NCBI RefSeq assembly: GCF_014651375.1
Contig: NZ_BMWT01000005.1
Location: forward strand, 186,001 to 250,000
Reading direction: 5' to 3'
DNA from: Tateyamaria omphalii
GTDB lineage: Bacteria > Pseudomonadota > Alphaproteobacteria > Rhodobacterales > Rhodobacteraceae
Length of the DNA: 64,000 bases
Position 1 is the stretch's first letter. Every line of letters starts with the position of its first letter. Shown in pieces: positions 36,230 through 43,178 of the stretch. The notes beneath the pieces were generated by a model that did no database searches, had not been told where the DNA came from, and worked only from the letters and a program-made list of their open reading frames with translations. The position numbers and the translations under genes were made by a program.

Positions 36230-36850
36230 TTACCAACCACAGCTTTCTCTGAGGGGTGTAATCACCTCATCGATGCCGCTGATGTCGAAGGCGAATTCTT
36301 GTGCGTTCTGGCTAAACGGCGTGAAGCGCACCAGCATTCTTTCCTTGCCAAGCATTCGCTTGATGAACGGGATGGCCTGCGCTCCGCGCCAATGACCCAA
36401 CGCCGAGCTGCTGGTGCTTGCGGTCATTTCGGTATGGGCCGCAGGATCTTTGTCAAGCCTGTAGTCTACGCGTCCGTATCCAGAGATGCCGCTTGTCATT
36501 TGACAGTTGGTCACGACGTAGATGGACGTCGTGTCTTCCTGGCACCTCAAAAACAGTCTCGGAATAGAGCTACCACCGCCAAACGAACGGCAGGTGGTCG
36601 CCGCATCTGCCGACGTGCTGATGAATACATCAGTGGTGTCTGCAAGTGCGGAAGTGGACGTTTCAACAGACCAATGCCTTGGAATTTCTGGCCGGTCTTC
36701 GGATGTGTCGATGGCGGTTTCGGCAACATACCCAGCTGCCGCATCGTAGCAGGCAAGCCGTTCGCTATCGGTGTGGATGTTTGTGCACTCCTCCGCCCAA
36801 ACCGGCCCCGAGAACAGCGCAAACGCGCCAAAACCAATCAATCGCTTCAT
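36230..36850 (-). CDS. VasI-like exported protein
   Basis: A 206-residue protein with a signal peptide (cleavage about after residue 19, VWA-EEC), then CTNIHTDSERLACYDAA, a beta-rich middle (RLFLRCQEDTTSIYVVTNC, RVDYRLDKDPA) and the ending ALGHWRGAQAIPFIKRMLG, LVRFTPF, IDEVITPLRESCGW. This is the pattern of VasI, a periplasmic protein first noted with type VI secretion and also seen in phages. The ATG at 36850 follows GAAGGG. Confidence 0.78.
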   Translation of the reverse strand: MKRLIGFGAFALFSGPVWAEECTNIHTDSERLACYDAAAGYVAETAIDTSEDRPEIPRHWSVETSTSALADTTDVFISTSADAATTCRSFGGGSSIPRLFLRCQEDTTSIYVVTNCQMTSGISGYGRVDYRLDKDPAAHTEMTASTSSSALGHWRGAQAIPFIKRMLGKERMLVRFTPFSQNAQEFAFDISGIDEVITPLRESCGW

Positions 36851-36943
36851 CAAAAATTACCCTTCTACCAAACCGGGCGCAACTTTGACGCGATTCAGCA
36901 TCGGGGGCAAGGATGATGAAGCGATGCATCTCACCCATTGAAA

Positions 36944-36959
36944 GAGGGCCGTCACCCTC
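36944..36959 (-). terminator. Small hairpin after the 57-residue gene
   Basis: GAGGG-N6-CCCTC forms a five-pair stem; on the minus strand it is followed by TTTC. It lies 15 bases after the stop of the small membrane gene and before the VasI-like gene. Confidence 0.3.
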
Positions 36960-36974
36960 GGTCTCAGCGGTGCG

Positions 36975-37148
36975 CTACCGTACTTTTTGCTTACGTCCAA
37001 GGATCAAGACGGCAAACAGGGCGAATACGCCAAAGATCAACCCAAGGACGAACCATACCATTTCATCGCGGCCACGCTTTGTTGCGGCTGAGGCGGTTGC
37101 AACTGCGCAAACCCCCCAAATGAAAAGCGCAATCCAAAGCCAATCCAT
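36975..37148 (-). CDS. Small phage membrane protein (57 residues)
   Basis: Starts MDWLWIALFIWGVCAVATAS and has a second hydrophobic stretch (VWFVLGLIFGVFALFAVLIL) before a basic RKQKVR tail. Two membrane segments with a positively charged loop (TKRGRDE). It is the first gene of the leftward cassette. Function unknown. Confidence 0.62.
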   Translation of the reverse strand: MDWLWIALFIWGVCAVATASAATKRGRDEMVWFVLGLIFGVFALFAVLILGRKQKVR

Positions 37149-37211
37149 TCAACAAACCCTCCACCATAGCGGGAATTACTGTGACGCTAAGCAGCATCAA
37201 AGGCAAGCCGC

Positions 37212-37418
37212 ATGACCGCTGTTTTCCTTGTCTGTTTGTCCTTCAACTGGATGGGGTCGTGCACGCTTATCGCGCGGACCGAGGTCAGGTTGAGAGACGC
37301 GCCGTCTCACTGCCTGCTCGTCGTTGATCCATCTATGCGCAACCGCATCGTCAGCTGTTCGATCGAAGGCGAGAAATCCAAGCCAATACCCGAGACAGAA
37401 GAGGGTGAGCCGACATGA
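37212..37418 (+). CDS. Small phage protein of unknown function
   Basis: A 68-residue protein with AAAGG upstream. The N-terminus is hydrophobic (TAVFLVCLSFNWMGSC) and may be a signal or anchor. The stop overlaps the next start (ATGA). It resumes the rightward operon after the cassette. Confidence 0.55.
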   Translation: MTAVFLVCLSFNWMGSCTLIARTEVRLRDAPSHCLLVVDPSMRNRIVSCSIEGEKSKPIPETEEGEPT

Positions 37419-37663
37419 CCACCACATGTCCCGACCACATCAAACTGCCGGCTGTCTGTAGGGTTCGAACCTTCCCACGTTCACACGATGAGCAAATCCT
37501 CGCGGCGCTGGATCAAAGGACTGATGGTCGCCGCTGGCCCGAGATTGCGACCAACGTCGGAATGACAACCAGTGCCTGCACCAACGCCTGCAACAAGGTC
37601 GTACGCGAAGACGTGGAGTTCAGCGGTGAGTCACGAGCCTCTGTCATGGCGGGGTATTGGTGA
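37415..37663 (+). CDS. Putative helix-turn-helix phage protein
   Basis: An 82-residue protein with WPEIATNVGMTTSACTNACNKVV, which looks like a GcrA- or sigma-type recognition helix pair. Likely a DNA-binding early regulator; not assigned to a family with certainty. Confidence 0.6.
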   Translation: MTTTCPDHIKLPAVCRVRTFPRSHDEQILAALDQRTDGRRWPEIATNVGMTTSACTNACNKVVREDVEFSGESRASVMAGYW

Positions 37664-38115
37664 TGGCACGTCGGTTTGTAAATCCGGATGTGGTTCGCCA
37701 GATGGCCAGCGACGGCTTGAACGCAGTCGAAATTGCGGAACTCACTGGCTTTCACCAGACAACCATTCTCCGTGCTGCCATGCGTGAGAACATTCGCCTG
37801 CCGGTCGCGATCGGGCGGGGGCGCAAAAAGTCATTCGAGGACGACGTGTTTATAGACGCCCAAAAGGCTGGCTGCACTCTCAGGGAAGCTGCCGATCGCA
37901 TTGGGTGTTCTTCGGAACTCGTGCGGACCAGAGCGAAGGCTCTTGGGATATGCTTCAGGGTTGATCCGAATTTCACGCGCGCGCGCCGCAGAAAACCAAG
38001 GCGTTCGAAGGCACGGAAGCCTGCGCCGACAACACACAACTTACCCAAAGTGAAAACCATGGCCGACTACGCGGCTGAGGAAGTCGCGGCAATGCGCAGA
38101 GCGAGGATGATTTGA
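37663..38115 (+). CDS. DNA-binding phage protein with two helix-turn-helix-like parts
   Basis: A 150-residue protein from ATG 37663, which overlaps the previous stop. Two segments look like helix-turn-helices: NAVEIAELTGFHQTTILRAA and LREAADRIGCSSELVRTRAK. They are followed by a basic linker (RARRRKPRRSKARKP) and a short acidic helix. It could be a regulator or a small-terminase-like protein. Confidence 0.65.
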   Translation: MARRFVNPDVVRQMASDGLNAVEIAELTGFHQTTILRAAMRENIRLPVAIGRGRKKSFEDDVFIDAQKAGCTLREAADRIGCSSELVRTRAKALGICFRVDPNFTRARRRKPRRSKARKPAPTTHNLPKVKTMADYAAEEVAAMRRARMI

Positions 38116-38786
38116 TGCTTGATCATTCGGAAGCCACACTCACACCAGAAATGGAGCAACAGTTCCGCTTGGCCGTCGAACTCGTTTGGGCAGAAAACAA
38201 GTGCTCGACTAGCTTCATTCAATGCAAACTCGCCATCGGATACAACGCGGCAGCGCGCATCGTTGAACGCATGGAAGTCTTGGGAATCGTATCCAAGGCA
38301 AATCACGTTGGGAAACGAGAAGTCCGAAGCCGCGAAGATTTACGATCTGCACTACGTATCCGCCAAGAAATCACCGACATAGCCGGTGAGGAAGCAGCAC
38401 CTATTTTGCTGAATGCGATTGTTGAGGGTTTGCGCTCTCTTCCGGCGCTCGAACTTGGGGCCGACGAAGCCCGATCCAAAATGGAAGAGAATGCGCGCAA
38501 GGGTCGGGCACCTATGAAGGAAGATCCCGACTTTCGCGATCACAACAACCAATCGTACCGCGTCACCGCCGACGAACTTCGCAGCTTTGTCGAACGTTTC
38601 GAACGGCTCGAGGCCGAGAAAAAGGACATAGCGGACAGTCAAAAGGAGGTCATGGCAGAGGCTAAGGCGCGTGGATACTGCGTGAAAACGCTGAAAAAGG
38701 TCATTTCCGAGCGCAAAAAAGATGCTGACCAACGAGCCGAGGAAGGCGCAGTTTTCGAAATGTATGCGGAGGCAGTAGGTCTATGA
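38115..38786 (+). CDS. Fusion of FtsK gamma domain and GapR (DUF2312) domain
   Basis: A 223-residue protein with two recognisable DNA-binding domains. Residues 15-70 (AENKCSTSFIQCKLAIGYN, AARIVERMEVLGIVSKANH) match the winged-helix gamma domain of the translocase FtsK, which reads orientation sequences (KOPS). Residues 148-223 (ADELRSFVERFERLEAEKK, EAKARGYCVKTLKKVI) match GapR, an alphaproteobacterial protein that binds overtwisted DNA and aids topoisomerases. The linker (71-147) is charged. No motor domain is present. A role in phage replication or DNA organisation is inferred. Confidence 0.8.
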   Translation: MLDHSEATLTPEMEQQFRLAVELVWAENKCSTSFIQCKLAIGYNAAARIVERMEVLGIVSKANHVGKREVRSREDLRSALRIRQEITDIAGEEAAPILLNAIVEGLRSLPALELGADEARSKMEENARKGRAPMKEDPDFRDHNNQSYRVTADELRSFVERFERLEAEKKDIADSQKEVMAEAKARGYCVKTLKKVISERKKDADQRAEEGAVFEMYAEAVGL

Positions 38787-39313
38787 TCACCTCCGCGCGG
38801 AAAATGAATTGGCGCCCCTTGCCCGACTTTTCCCGGTTTGAGGTTTCTGAATCCGGTGATGTTCGCTGCATAAAGAACAAGCGCCGACTGAAAGGATACA
38901 TCAACACCGATGGTTACCCGTCGTACGTACTTAGGGATGATACGGGTCGCGCACGCCACGTAGCGGCGCACCAATTGGTCGCAGAGTCGTTTCTCGGGCC
39001 AGCTGCTGGCTCAAAGATGGAGGTGGCACACAATGATGGTTCCCGCTTAAACGCACACTATTCCAATCTGCGTTGGGCTACTCGGCAGGACAACAGCGAT
39101 GACCGCTGTACCCACGGCACTACGGTCAGAGGCGTAAATAATCCAAAGGCAAAGGTCACTGAGGATGATGTCCGCGAAATCAGGCGGGAGTATCGCGCGA
39201 TCAAGTTGCCGGGCAGCGGTCGTCGTGTTGTTGAGATTGAGGAAAAGTACGGTCTTCACCGAGCGACAGTAGTTAGCATTGCGATGGGCCGCAGTTGGGG
39301 GCACGTCACATGA
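38783..39313 (+). CDS. HNH endonuclease with NUMOD4-like N-terminus
   Basis: A 176-residue protein. Residues 9-55 resemble NUMOD4 (WRPLPDFSRFEVSESGDVRC), and 60-105 are an HNH-type nuclease of the homing kind (HVAAHQLVAESFLG, VAHNDGSRLNAHYSNLRWAT). The C-terminal 60 residues contain a helix-turn-helix-like element for DNA recognition (EKYGLHRATVVSIAMG). It may be a free-standing homing endonuclease. Confidence 0.83.
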   Translation: MITSARKMNWRPLPDFSRFEVSESGDVRCIKNKRRLKGYINTDGYPSYVLRDDTGRARHVAAHQLVAESFLGPAAGSKMEVAHNDGSRLNAHYSNLRWATRQDNSDDRCTHGTTVRGVNNPKAKVTEDDVREIRREYRAIKLPGSGRRVVEIEEKYGLHRATVVSIAMGRSWGHVT

Positions 39314-39477
39314 CCCCAGACCCGCACATCTTCGACAAGATCGACTCATGCACCTCGTTGGAAGAACTCGGCGGCATGGTCGACGGATTCCGCCTTCGTG
39401 GTGAGGAGCCAACGTCCGAGGTTGCCGAGGCGATTGCCCGACGCCGTGTGGAACTGCAGCGGCGAGCGCGAACATGA
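39310..39477 (+). CDS. Small phage protein (55 residues)
   Basis: Starts MTPDPHIFDKIDSCTSLEEL at an ATG that overlaps the HNH stop; ends in a basic RRRVELQRRART helix. Not recognised. Confidence 0.58.
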   Translation: MTPDPHIFDKIDSCTSLEELGGMVDGFRLRGEEPTSEVAEAIARRRVELQRRART

Positions 39478-39629
39478 ACCGAAATCAGGCCCTTGCAGCC
39501 GTTCAAGACGCCAAGCGTCGTCGTGACACCCGGGCCCAGCATGAGGCGACAGCCAAGGCACGAGAGGCAACCCTCAACGTGCTCATGCGCGGTCGCCGCC
39601 GCTGGTGGCATCGAATTTGGAGGTGGTGA
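39474..39629 (+). CDS. Small basic phage protein (51 residues)
   Basis: A frame MNRNQALAAVQDAKRRRD... ends with GRRRWWHRIWRW. Start and stop overlap the neighbouring genes by four and one bases. The high Arg/Trp content suggests nucleic-acid or membrane contact. Confidence 0.5.
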   Translation: MNRNQALAAVQDAKRRRDTRAQHEATAKAREATLNVLMRGRRRWWHRIWRW

Positions 39630-39835
39630 TGACCAAGCGTGACTTTGCAGCCATTCCCGAAGCCCGTGACCACATTGGTGACGCACTCGCGGCCTCTGAC
39701 CGCGCGCAAGAGACCCTGACAGCTGCGGGGCTCAACGATCTGGCCCACCATCTAAAAGTGACCGTTGCCGGGCTCAGGCACTTTGCAGGGCCTGAGGGTG
39801 TCATGGCGTATGTGGAGAGGGGGGACGAGGAGTGA
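39629..39835 (+). CDS. Small phage protein of unknown function
   Basis: A 68-residue helical protein, MTKRDFAAIPEARDHIGDAL at the start. ATG overlaps the previous stop (TGATG) and its stop overlaps the following GTG. Not recognised. Confidence 0.58.
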   Translation: MTKRDFAAIPEARDHIGDALAASDRAQETLTAAGLNDLAHHLKVTVAGLRHFAGPEGVMAYVERGDEE

Positions 39836-40212
39836 CAGAACGCATCCGCGCCGCCGATCTCAAACGAGTGCTGGCCAAGCCCAAGAACAAGTACGGCGCT
39901 GAGAAGACGACCGTGCACGGAATCAAGTTCGATTCCAAGCGCGAGGCTAAGCGATACGCGGAACTCTTGGCACTACAGAAGGCCGGTGTGATCGCCGAAT
40001 TGCGCCTACAGGTGCCTTTGATGCTTGAGGGTCGGAGCGGGCCACTCAGGACGCGGACAGGTCGCCAAATGCGGATCACCGTCGATTTCCAGTACGTCGA
40101 ACTATGTACCGGGCTCACCATTTGGGAGGATGCGAAAGGGAGTCCCACGCGGGACTACGAGGTTCGGCGGGCTGTGGCAGCTGCTCAAGGCGTGGAGGTT
40201 CGCGAAGTATGA
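39832..40212 (+). CDS. DUF1064 family protein, nuclease-like
   Basis: A 126-residue protein with the DUF1064 pattern: KYGAEKTTVHGIKFDSKREA, ELLALQKAGVI, a QVPL strand, VDFQYVE and EDAKG. Members are predicted PD-(D/E)XK-type nucleases, possibly junction resolvases, in phage replication regions. GTG start overlapping the upstream stop. Confidence 0.82.
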   Translation: MTERIRAADLKRVLAKPKNKYGAEKTTVHGIKFDSKREAKRYAELLALQKAGVIAELRLQVPLMLEGRSGPLRTRTGRQMRITVDFQYVELCTGLTIWEDAKGSPTRDYEVRRAVAAAQGVEVREV

Positions 40213-41345
40213 GCGACCTTCAATGCGGTTTCTCGCCCTCAAAGGCACGGGGAAAGCGTCCGGTCCCCATGTGGGCTGACAGGTTCCTGCGGGACACGAT
40301 GGAACTGAGCGCCGAGGAAATCGGAGCCTATCACCTGGTTCTCTACGCGATGTGGAAGCGGCCTGATTGCAGTCTGCCAGCCGATAGCAAGAAGTTGGCA
40401 CGCATTGCCCGTGTGAGCGTCCGCAAGTGGAACAGCCAGATTGGACCATCGATCCTTCCACTCATGGATGAGTTGGACGGTGTCCTCACGAGTAAAAAAC
40501 TGACTGAAGAAGCGCGTCAGACTGAGCAGTGGTGCACCGCTCAACACGTCCGAAAATGCGAGGCGTGCAAATTAAGTCGAGATAAATCGAACTTTTCTGA
40601 CGCGCCTTCTTTCGGCAGAAAAGATATCGAAAATCCCGGCAAGTCATTGAAAACAAATGACCCACGATTAACCGGGGATACCACCCGGGATGAACCGGGG
40701 AACCTACCGGGGATAAACCATCCCAAAGACCCAACATATATGATTGGTGATGACGCGGGTACGCGCGAGACTGACGATCTGCCTTTTCCTGATGATGGAA
40801 ACCAATCGGTTCCGAATGACGTGAATCTGAGGGGCAGGCTGCTTGTCGTCTGCAAGGTCGATCCGCAGTCTGGCCTAACCGGGCATGGTGGGCAGATGCT
40901 CGGCACGGCTTCCGACATGCTGGTGGTCTCTCGGTGGAAATCTGATCTGCAGATGACCGACGACGAAATCGTCACCGTCGCAGCCGAGGTCATAGCCCGA
41001 AAGCCAGACGGACCACCAAATGGTTTCAGCTACTTTTCGAAGGCCATGGCCCGATACGCCGGTCAGCGTGACCAGCAAGCACTTTCCCCGATCACCCCAA
41101 CCGCAACGACAGGAGGCAGCCATGCCAGCACCTCACGAAACGGACCAGGCAATTCGATCGCAAGCGTCGCAGCTCGGCGTGTCGCTGAATTGGCACAAGG
41201 GCCGGATGTACGCGACCCGGTCAACCAACCAGTGCCCAGCCTTGGAGGCGATCATTCGCAGCGAGATGGTCCCGGCGACGGAGACGGAAATCTACGCTTG
41301 GTTGGGCGAACTGGATACGATGACGATCAAGCGCAAGGCCACTGA
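40209..41345 (+). CDS. DUF1376 phage replication-region protein
   Basis: A 378-residue protein. Residues 15-100 match DUF1376 (WADRFLRDTMELSAEEIGAY, LVLYAMWKR, LARIARVSVRKWN), a winged-helix found in phage replication initiators. The middle is polar and low-complexity; residues about 205-285 form another ordered part (ASDMLVVSRWKSDLQMTDDE). The last 75 residues overlap the next gene in another frame and look disordered (Gly, Asp, Ser-rich). Confidence 0.78.
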   Translation: MSDLQCGFSPSKARGKRPVPMWADRFLRDTMELSAEEIGAYHLVLYAMWKRPDCSLPADSKKLARIARVSVRKWNSQIGPSILPLMDELDGVLTSKKLTEEARQTEQWCTAQHVRKCEACKLSRDKSNFSDAPSFGRKDIENPGKSLKTNDPRLTGDTTRDEPGNLPGINHPKDPTYMIGDDAGTRETDDLPFPDDGNQSVPNDVNLRGRLLVVCKVDPQSGLTGHGGQMLGTASDMLVVSRWKSDLQMTDDEIVTVAAEVIARKPDGPPNGFSYFSKAMARYAGQRDQQALSPITPTATTGGSHASTSRNGPGNSIASVAARRVAELAQGPDVRDPVNQPVPSLGGDHSQRDGPGDGDGNLRLVGRTGYDDDQAQGH

Positions 41346-41856
41346 GTTCGACGCCCTGTTGACGCTCGAGGCGTACACGAAGCGGCTGCTCGATTTTCCG
41401 AAAGACTGCGTGCATCACGCGCTCTTGGTGAAGACTTGGAAGTTCTGGCCTGCATGGTCTGAACTGGCCGATGTGATCGCACCTCTGGTGGCGTTTCGGA
41501 ATGATGCCTTGCACGCGGTCCAGAACCCGGGGCCGCCTCAGATCGAGGCGCCTGATCGAAGGCCCTGCGGCAAAGACAGGGCGTCGGAAATCATGCAGGA
41601 AGCAGGCTTCACGGCCAAGCGCATCGCCGACATCCAGGCAGCACCGCCAACGGTAGCACCGTCTGACATCGATGCGGGGGCAGGGCACACGGCCAGCCAG
41701 CGTGTTCCGTACTCGGCCCGCCGACACCCCGACGACATCCGCATCAGCCGCCTGCGCAACCCGATCATGCGGGAATCGATGGGGCTGACAGAAGCGCAGG
41801 CGCAAGCCGAGATTGACGCAATTCTGAATGGCAAATCACAGGAGGATGCAGCGTGA
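41122..41856 (+). CDS. Phage replication-region protein of unknown function
   Basis: A 244-residue protein. The ATG at 41122 has AGGAGG eight bases upstream. The N-terminal 130 residues look folded (YAWLGELDTMTIKRKATEFD, VKTWKFWPAWSELADVIAP); the C-terminal third is rich in Ala and Pro. It overlaps the DUF1376 gene by 224 bases. The position suggests replication or helicase loading; not proven. Confidence 0.68.
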   Translation: MPAPHETDQAIRSQASQLGVSLNWHKGRMYATRSTNQCPALEAIIRSEMVPATETEIYAWLGELDTMTIKRKATEFDALLTLEAYTKRLLDFPKDCVHHALLVKTWKFWPAWSELADVIAPLVAFRNDALHAVQNPGPPQIEAPDRRPCGKDRASEIMQEAGFTAKRIADIQAAPPTVAPSDIDAGAGHTASQRVPYSARRHPDDIRISRLRNPIMRESMGLTEAQAQAEIDAILNGKSQEDAA

Positions 41857-42221
41857 ACAGATTGAGTATCCCAACTGCGGCCCGCGAAGTAATCAACGAG
41901 ACGGCGGCGCTGGCCCGCGTGTCCGTGGAAGACCTTTTGTCCCACAAACGCGATCGGCGCCTTGCTTGGCCAAGACAGGAGGCAATGACCGCGCTTCATC
42001 GAAGTGGACGGTTTTCTTTCCCACAAATCGGAGTCTTCTTCGACCGCGATCACTCGACAGTCCAGCACGCAAAAAGCCGGGTTCTTGAGCGCGAGGCTGA
42101 GGACGAGCAAGTCGCAGAACGCGTCTACCACCTGACGGTCATAGCAGAGCAGAAGTGCCGCAAGCCCAAGTTCTTTCGGCATGGGGCCGTTGGGTTCAAG
42201 AGCATGAGGGGGCACGGGTGA
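41853..42221 (+). CDS. Stand-alone DnaA domain IV-like protein
   Basis: A 122-residue protein whose residues 20-85 match the DNA-binding domain IV of DnaA: ARVSVEDLLSHKRDRRLAWP, RQEAMTALHRSGRFSFPQIG, then DRDHSTV (64-70), the DnaA signature that contacts DnaA boxes. There is no AAA+ ATPase domain. It may bind host or phage origin sites. GTG start overlapping the previous stop. Confidence 0.83.
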   Translation: MNRLSIPTAAREVINETAALARVSVEDLLSHKRDRRLAWPRQEAMTALHRSGRFSFPQIGVFFDRDHSTVQHAKSRVLEREAEDEQVAERVYHLTVIAEQKCRKPKFFRHGAVGFKSMRGHG

Positions 42222-42397
42222 TGGCAGAAGGCGGGTACTTTCGGGTCATCTTAACTGCTTTCGCGATCGACGACTCTGCGACAGCTGAAGAATTTTCGGG
42301 CAAGTTGGCCGATGCGTTCTCACAGATGCCAGAGGCGGAAGATTTGGCCTGCACAGTAAAGTGGGAATTTGTCTCTGATGAAGGTGAGGCTCCATGA
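42221..42397 (+). CDS. Small acidic phage protein
   Basis: A 58-residue protein, MAEGGYFRVILTAFAIDD..., acidic (EDLACTVKWEFVSDEGE). Its ATG overlaps the stop of the DnaA-like gene (TGATG). Not recognised. Confidence 0.55.
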   Translation: MAEGGYFRVILTAFAIDDSATAEEFSGKLADAFSQMPEAEDLACTVKWEFVSDEGEAP

Positions 42398-42606
42398 CCC
42401 TCGTCAGCCCCATCTACGCCCGCGGCCCAGCAACCAACCCAACCAGCGATCGAGACCGCAACCACGCCGCTCGCCGGGAGTTATTCCACGAACTGGGCGT
42501 GGTGGTGATCGATCCGGACGATGTGACTGACGACTGGACGCGGCAGGCAATCATTTCAGAGGCAATCAGGCAGTATGGGAGGCCGGAGGGTGGCAGCAGT
42601 TCTTGA
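42394..42606 (+). CDS. Small phage protein of unknown function
   Basis: A 70-residue protein (MTLVSPIYARGPATNPTSDR) with HAARRELFHELGVVVIDPDD. Starts by ATGA overlap. Not recognised. Confidence 0.6.
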   Translation: MTLVSPIYARGPATNPTSDRDRNHAARRELFHELGVVVIDPDDVTDDWTRQAIISEAIRQYGRPEGGSSS

Positions 42607-43129
42607 GCAGGACATCATAGCGTTGGATTGGGTACGGGCCCGCAAGACAGGCGAAGATCTGGCACGGCAACAGATCAGGCGCGGAGACCCGCTAGACGAC
42701 CGGGCAATCATGTGGGCGCTACTGTGTGATGCAGTGTCAGTGGCCTCTGTCGCATACCGGGGCCCGCCGTTCCAGAACTGGCCAGGTAAGTCTGCCATGC
42801 CGGAGGGCATCGACGAGGTGACCGTCTGGCACAAGGTGGCGGCGTATCTGCGTGGTGAGCTTGAGGAAATGCCGGAAGTGGAATCCCGGCAGCCAATGCC
42901 TGACGCATGGTCAGTGACGCGCTCGGAGGCGGTTCTGGCGCTGTATCACCGTCATGCACTGGTCGACAAAGGGGATTGGGCGGATATCCGAAAAGCCGTG
43001 TTCCTGCGGGCGTCGGGGTTGTCGGACAAGCGCGTGCGTCTGGTGACTGGGTTTTCGCGAGATCGGATCAAGTACAGCAAGCGACAGGCAGTTGATGATA
43101 TGATCGCTATGGTACGTTGTCGTTGGTGA
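42575..43129 (+). CDS. Last early-region phage protein, DUF6362-like
   Basis: A 184-residue protein. The C-terminal half (PDAWSVTRSEAVLALYHRHA, GLSDKRVRLVTGFSRDRIKY) looks like a helix-turn-helix of phage late-region regulators or DUF6362 proteins. The ATG at 42575 overlaps the previous gene by 32 bases; a GTG at 42590 is an alternative. Confidence 0.62.
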   Translation: MGGRRVAAVLEQDIIALDWVRARKTGEDLARQQIRRGDPLDDRAIMWALLCDAVSVASVAYRGPPFQNWPGKSAMPEGIDEVTVWHKVAAYLRGELEEMPEVESRQPMPDAWSVTRSEAVLALYHRHALVDKGDWADIRKAVFLRASGLSDKRVRLVTGFSRDRIKYSKRQAVDDMIAMVRCRW

Positions 43130-43178
43130 AATCAGATTTGTTTGCTATCAAAACACTGTTTGATTGAGGTGTTTTTTG

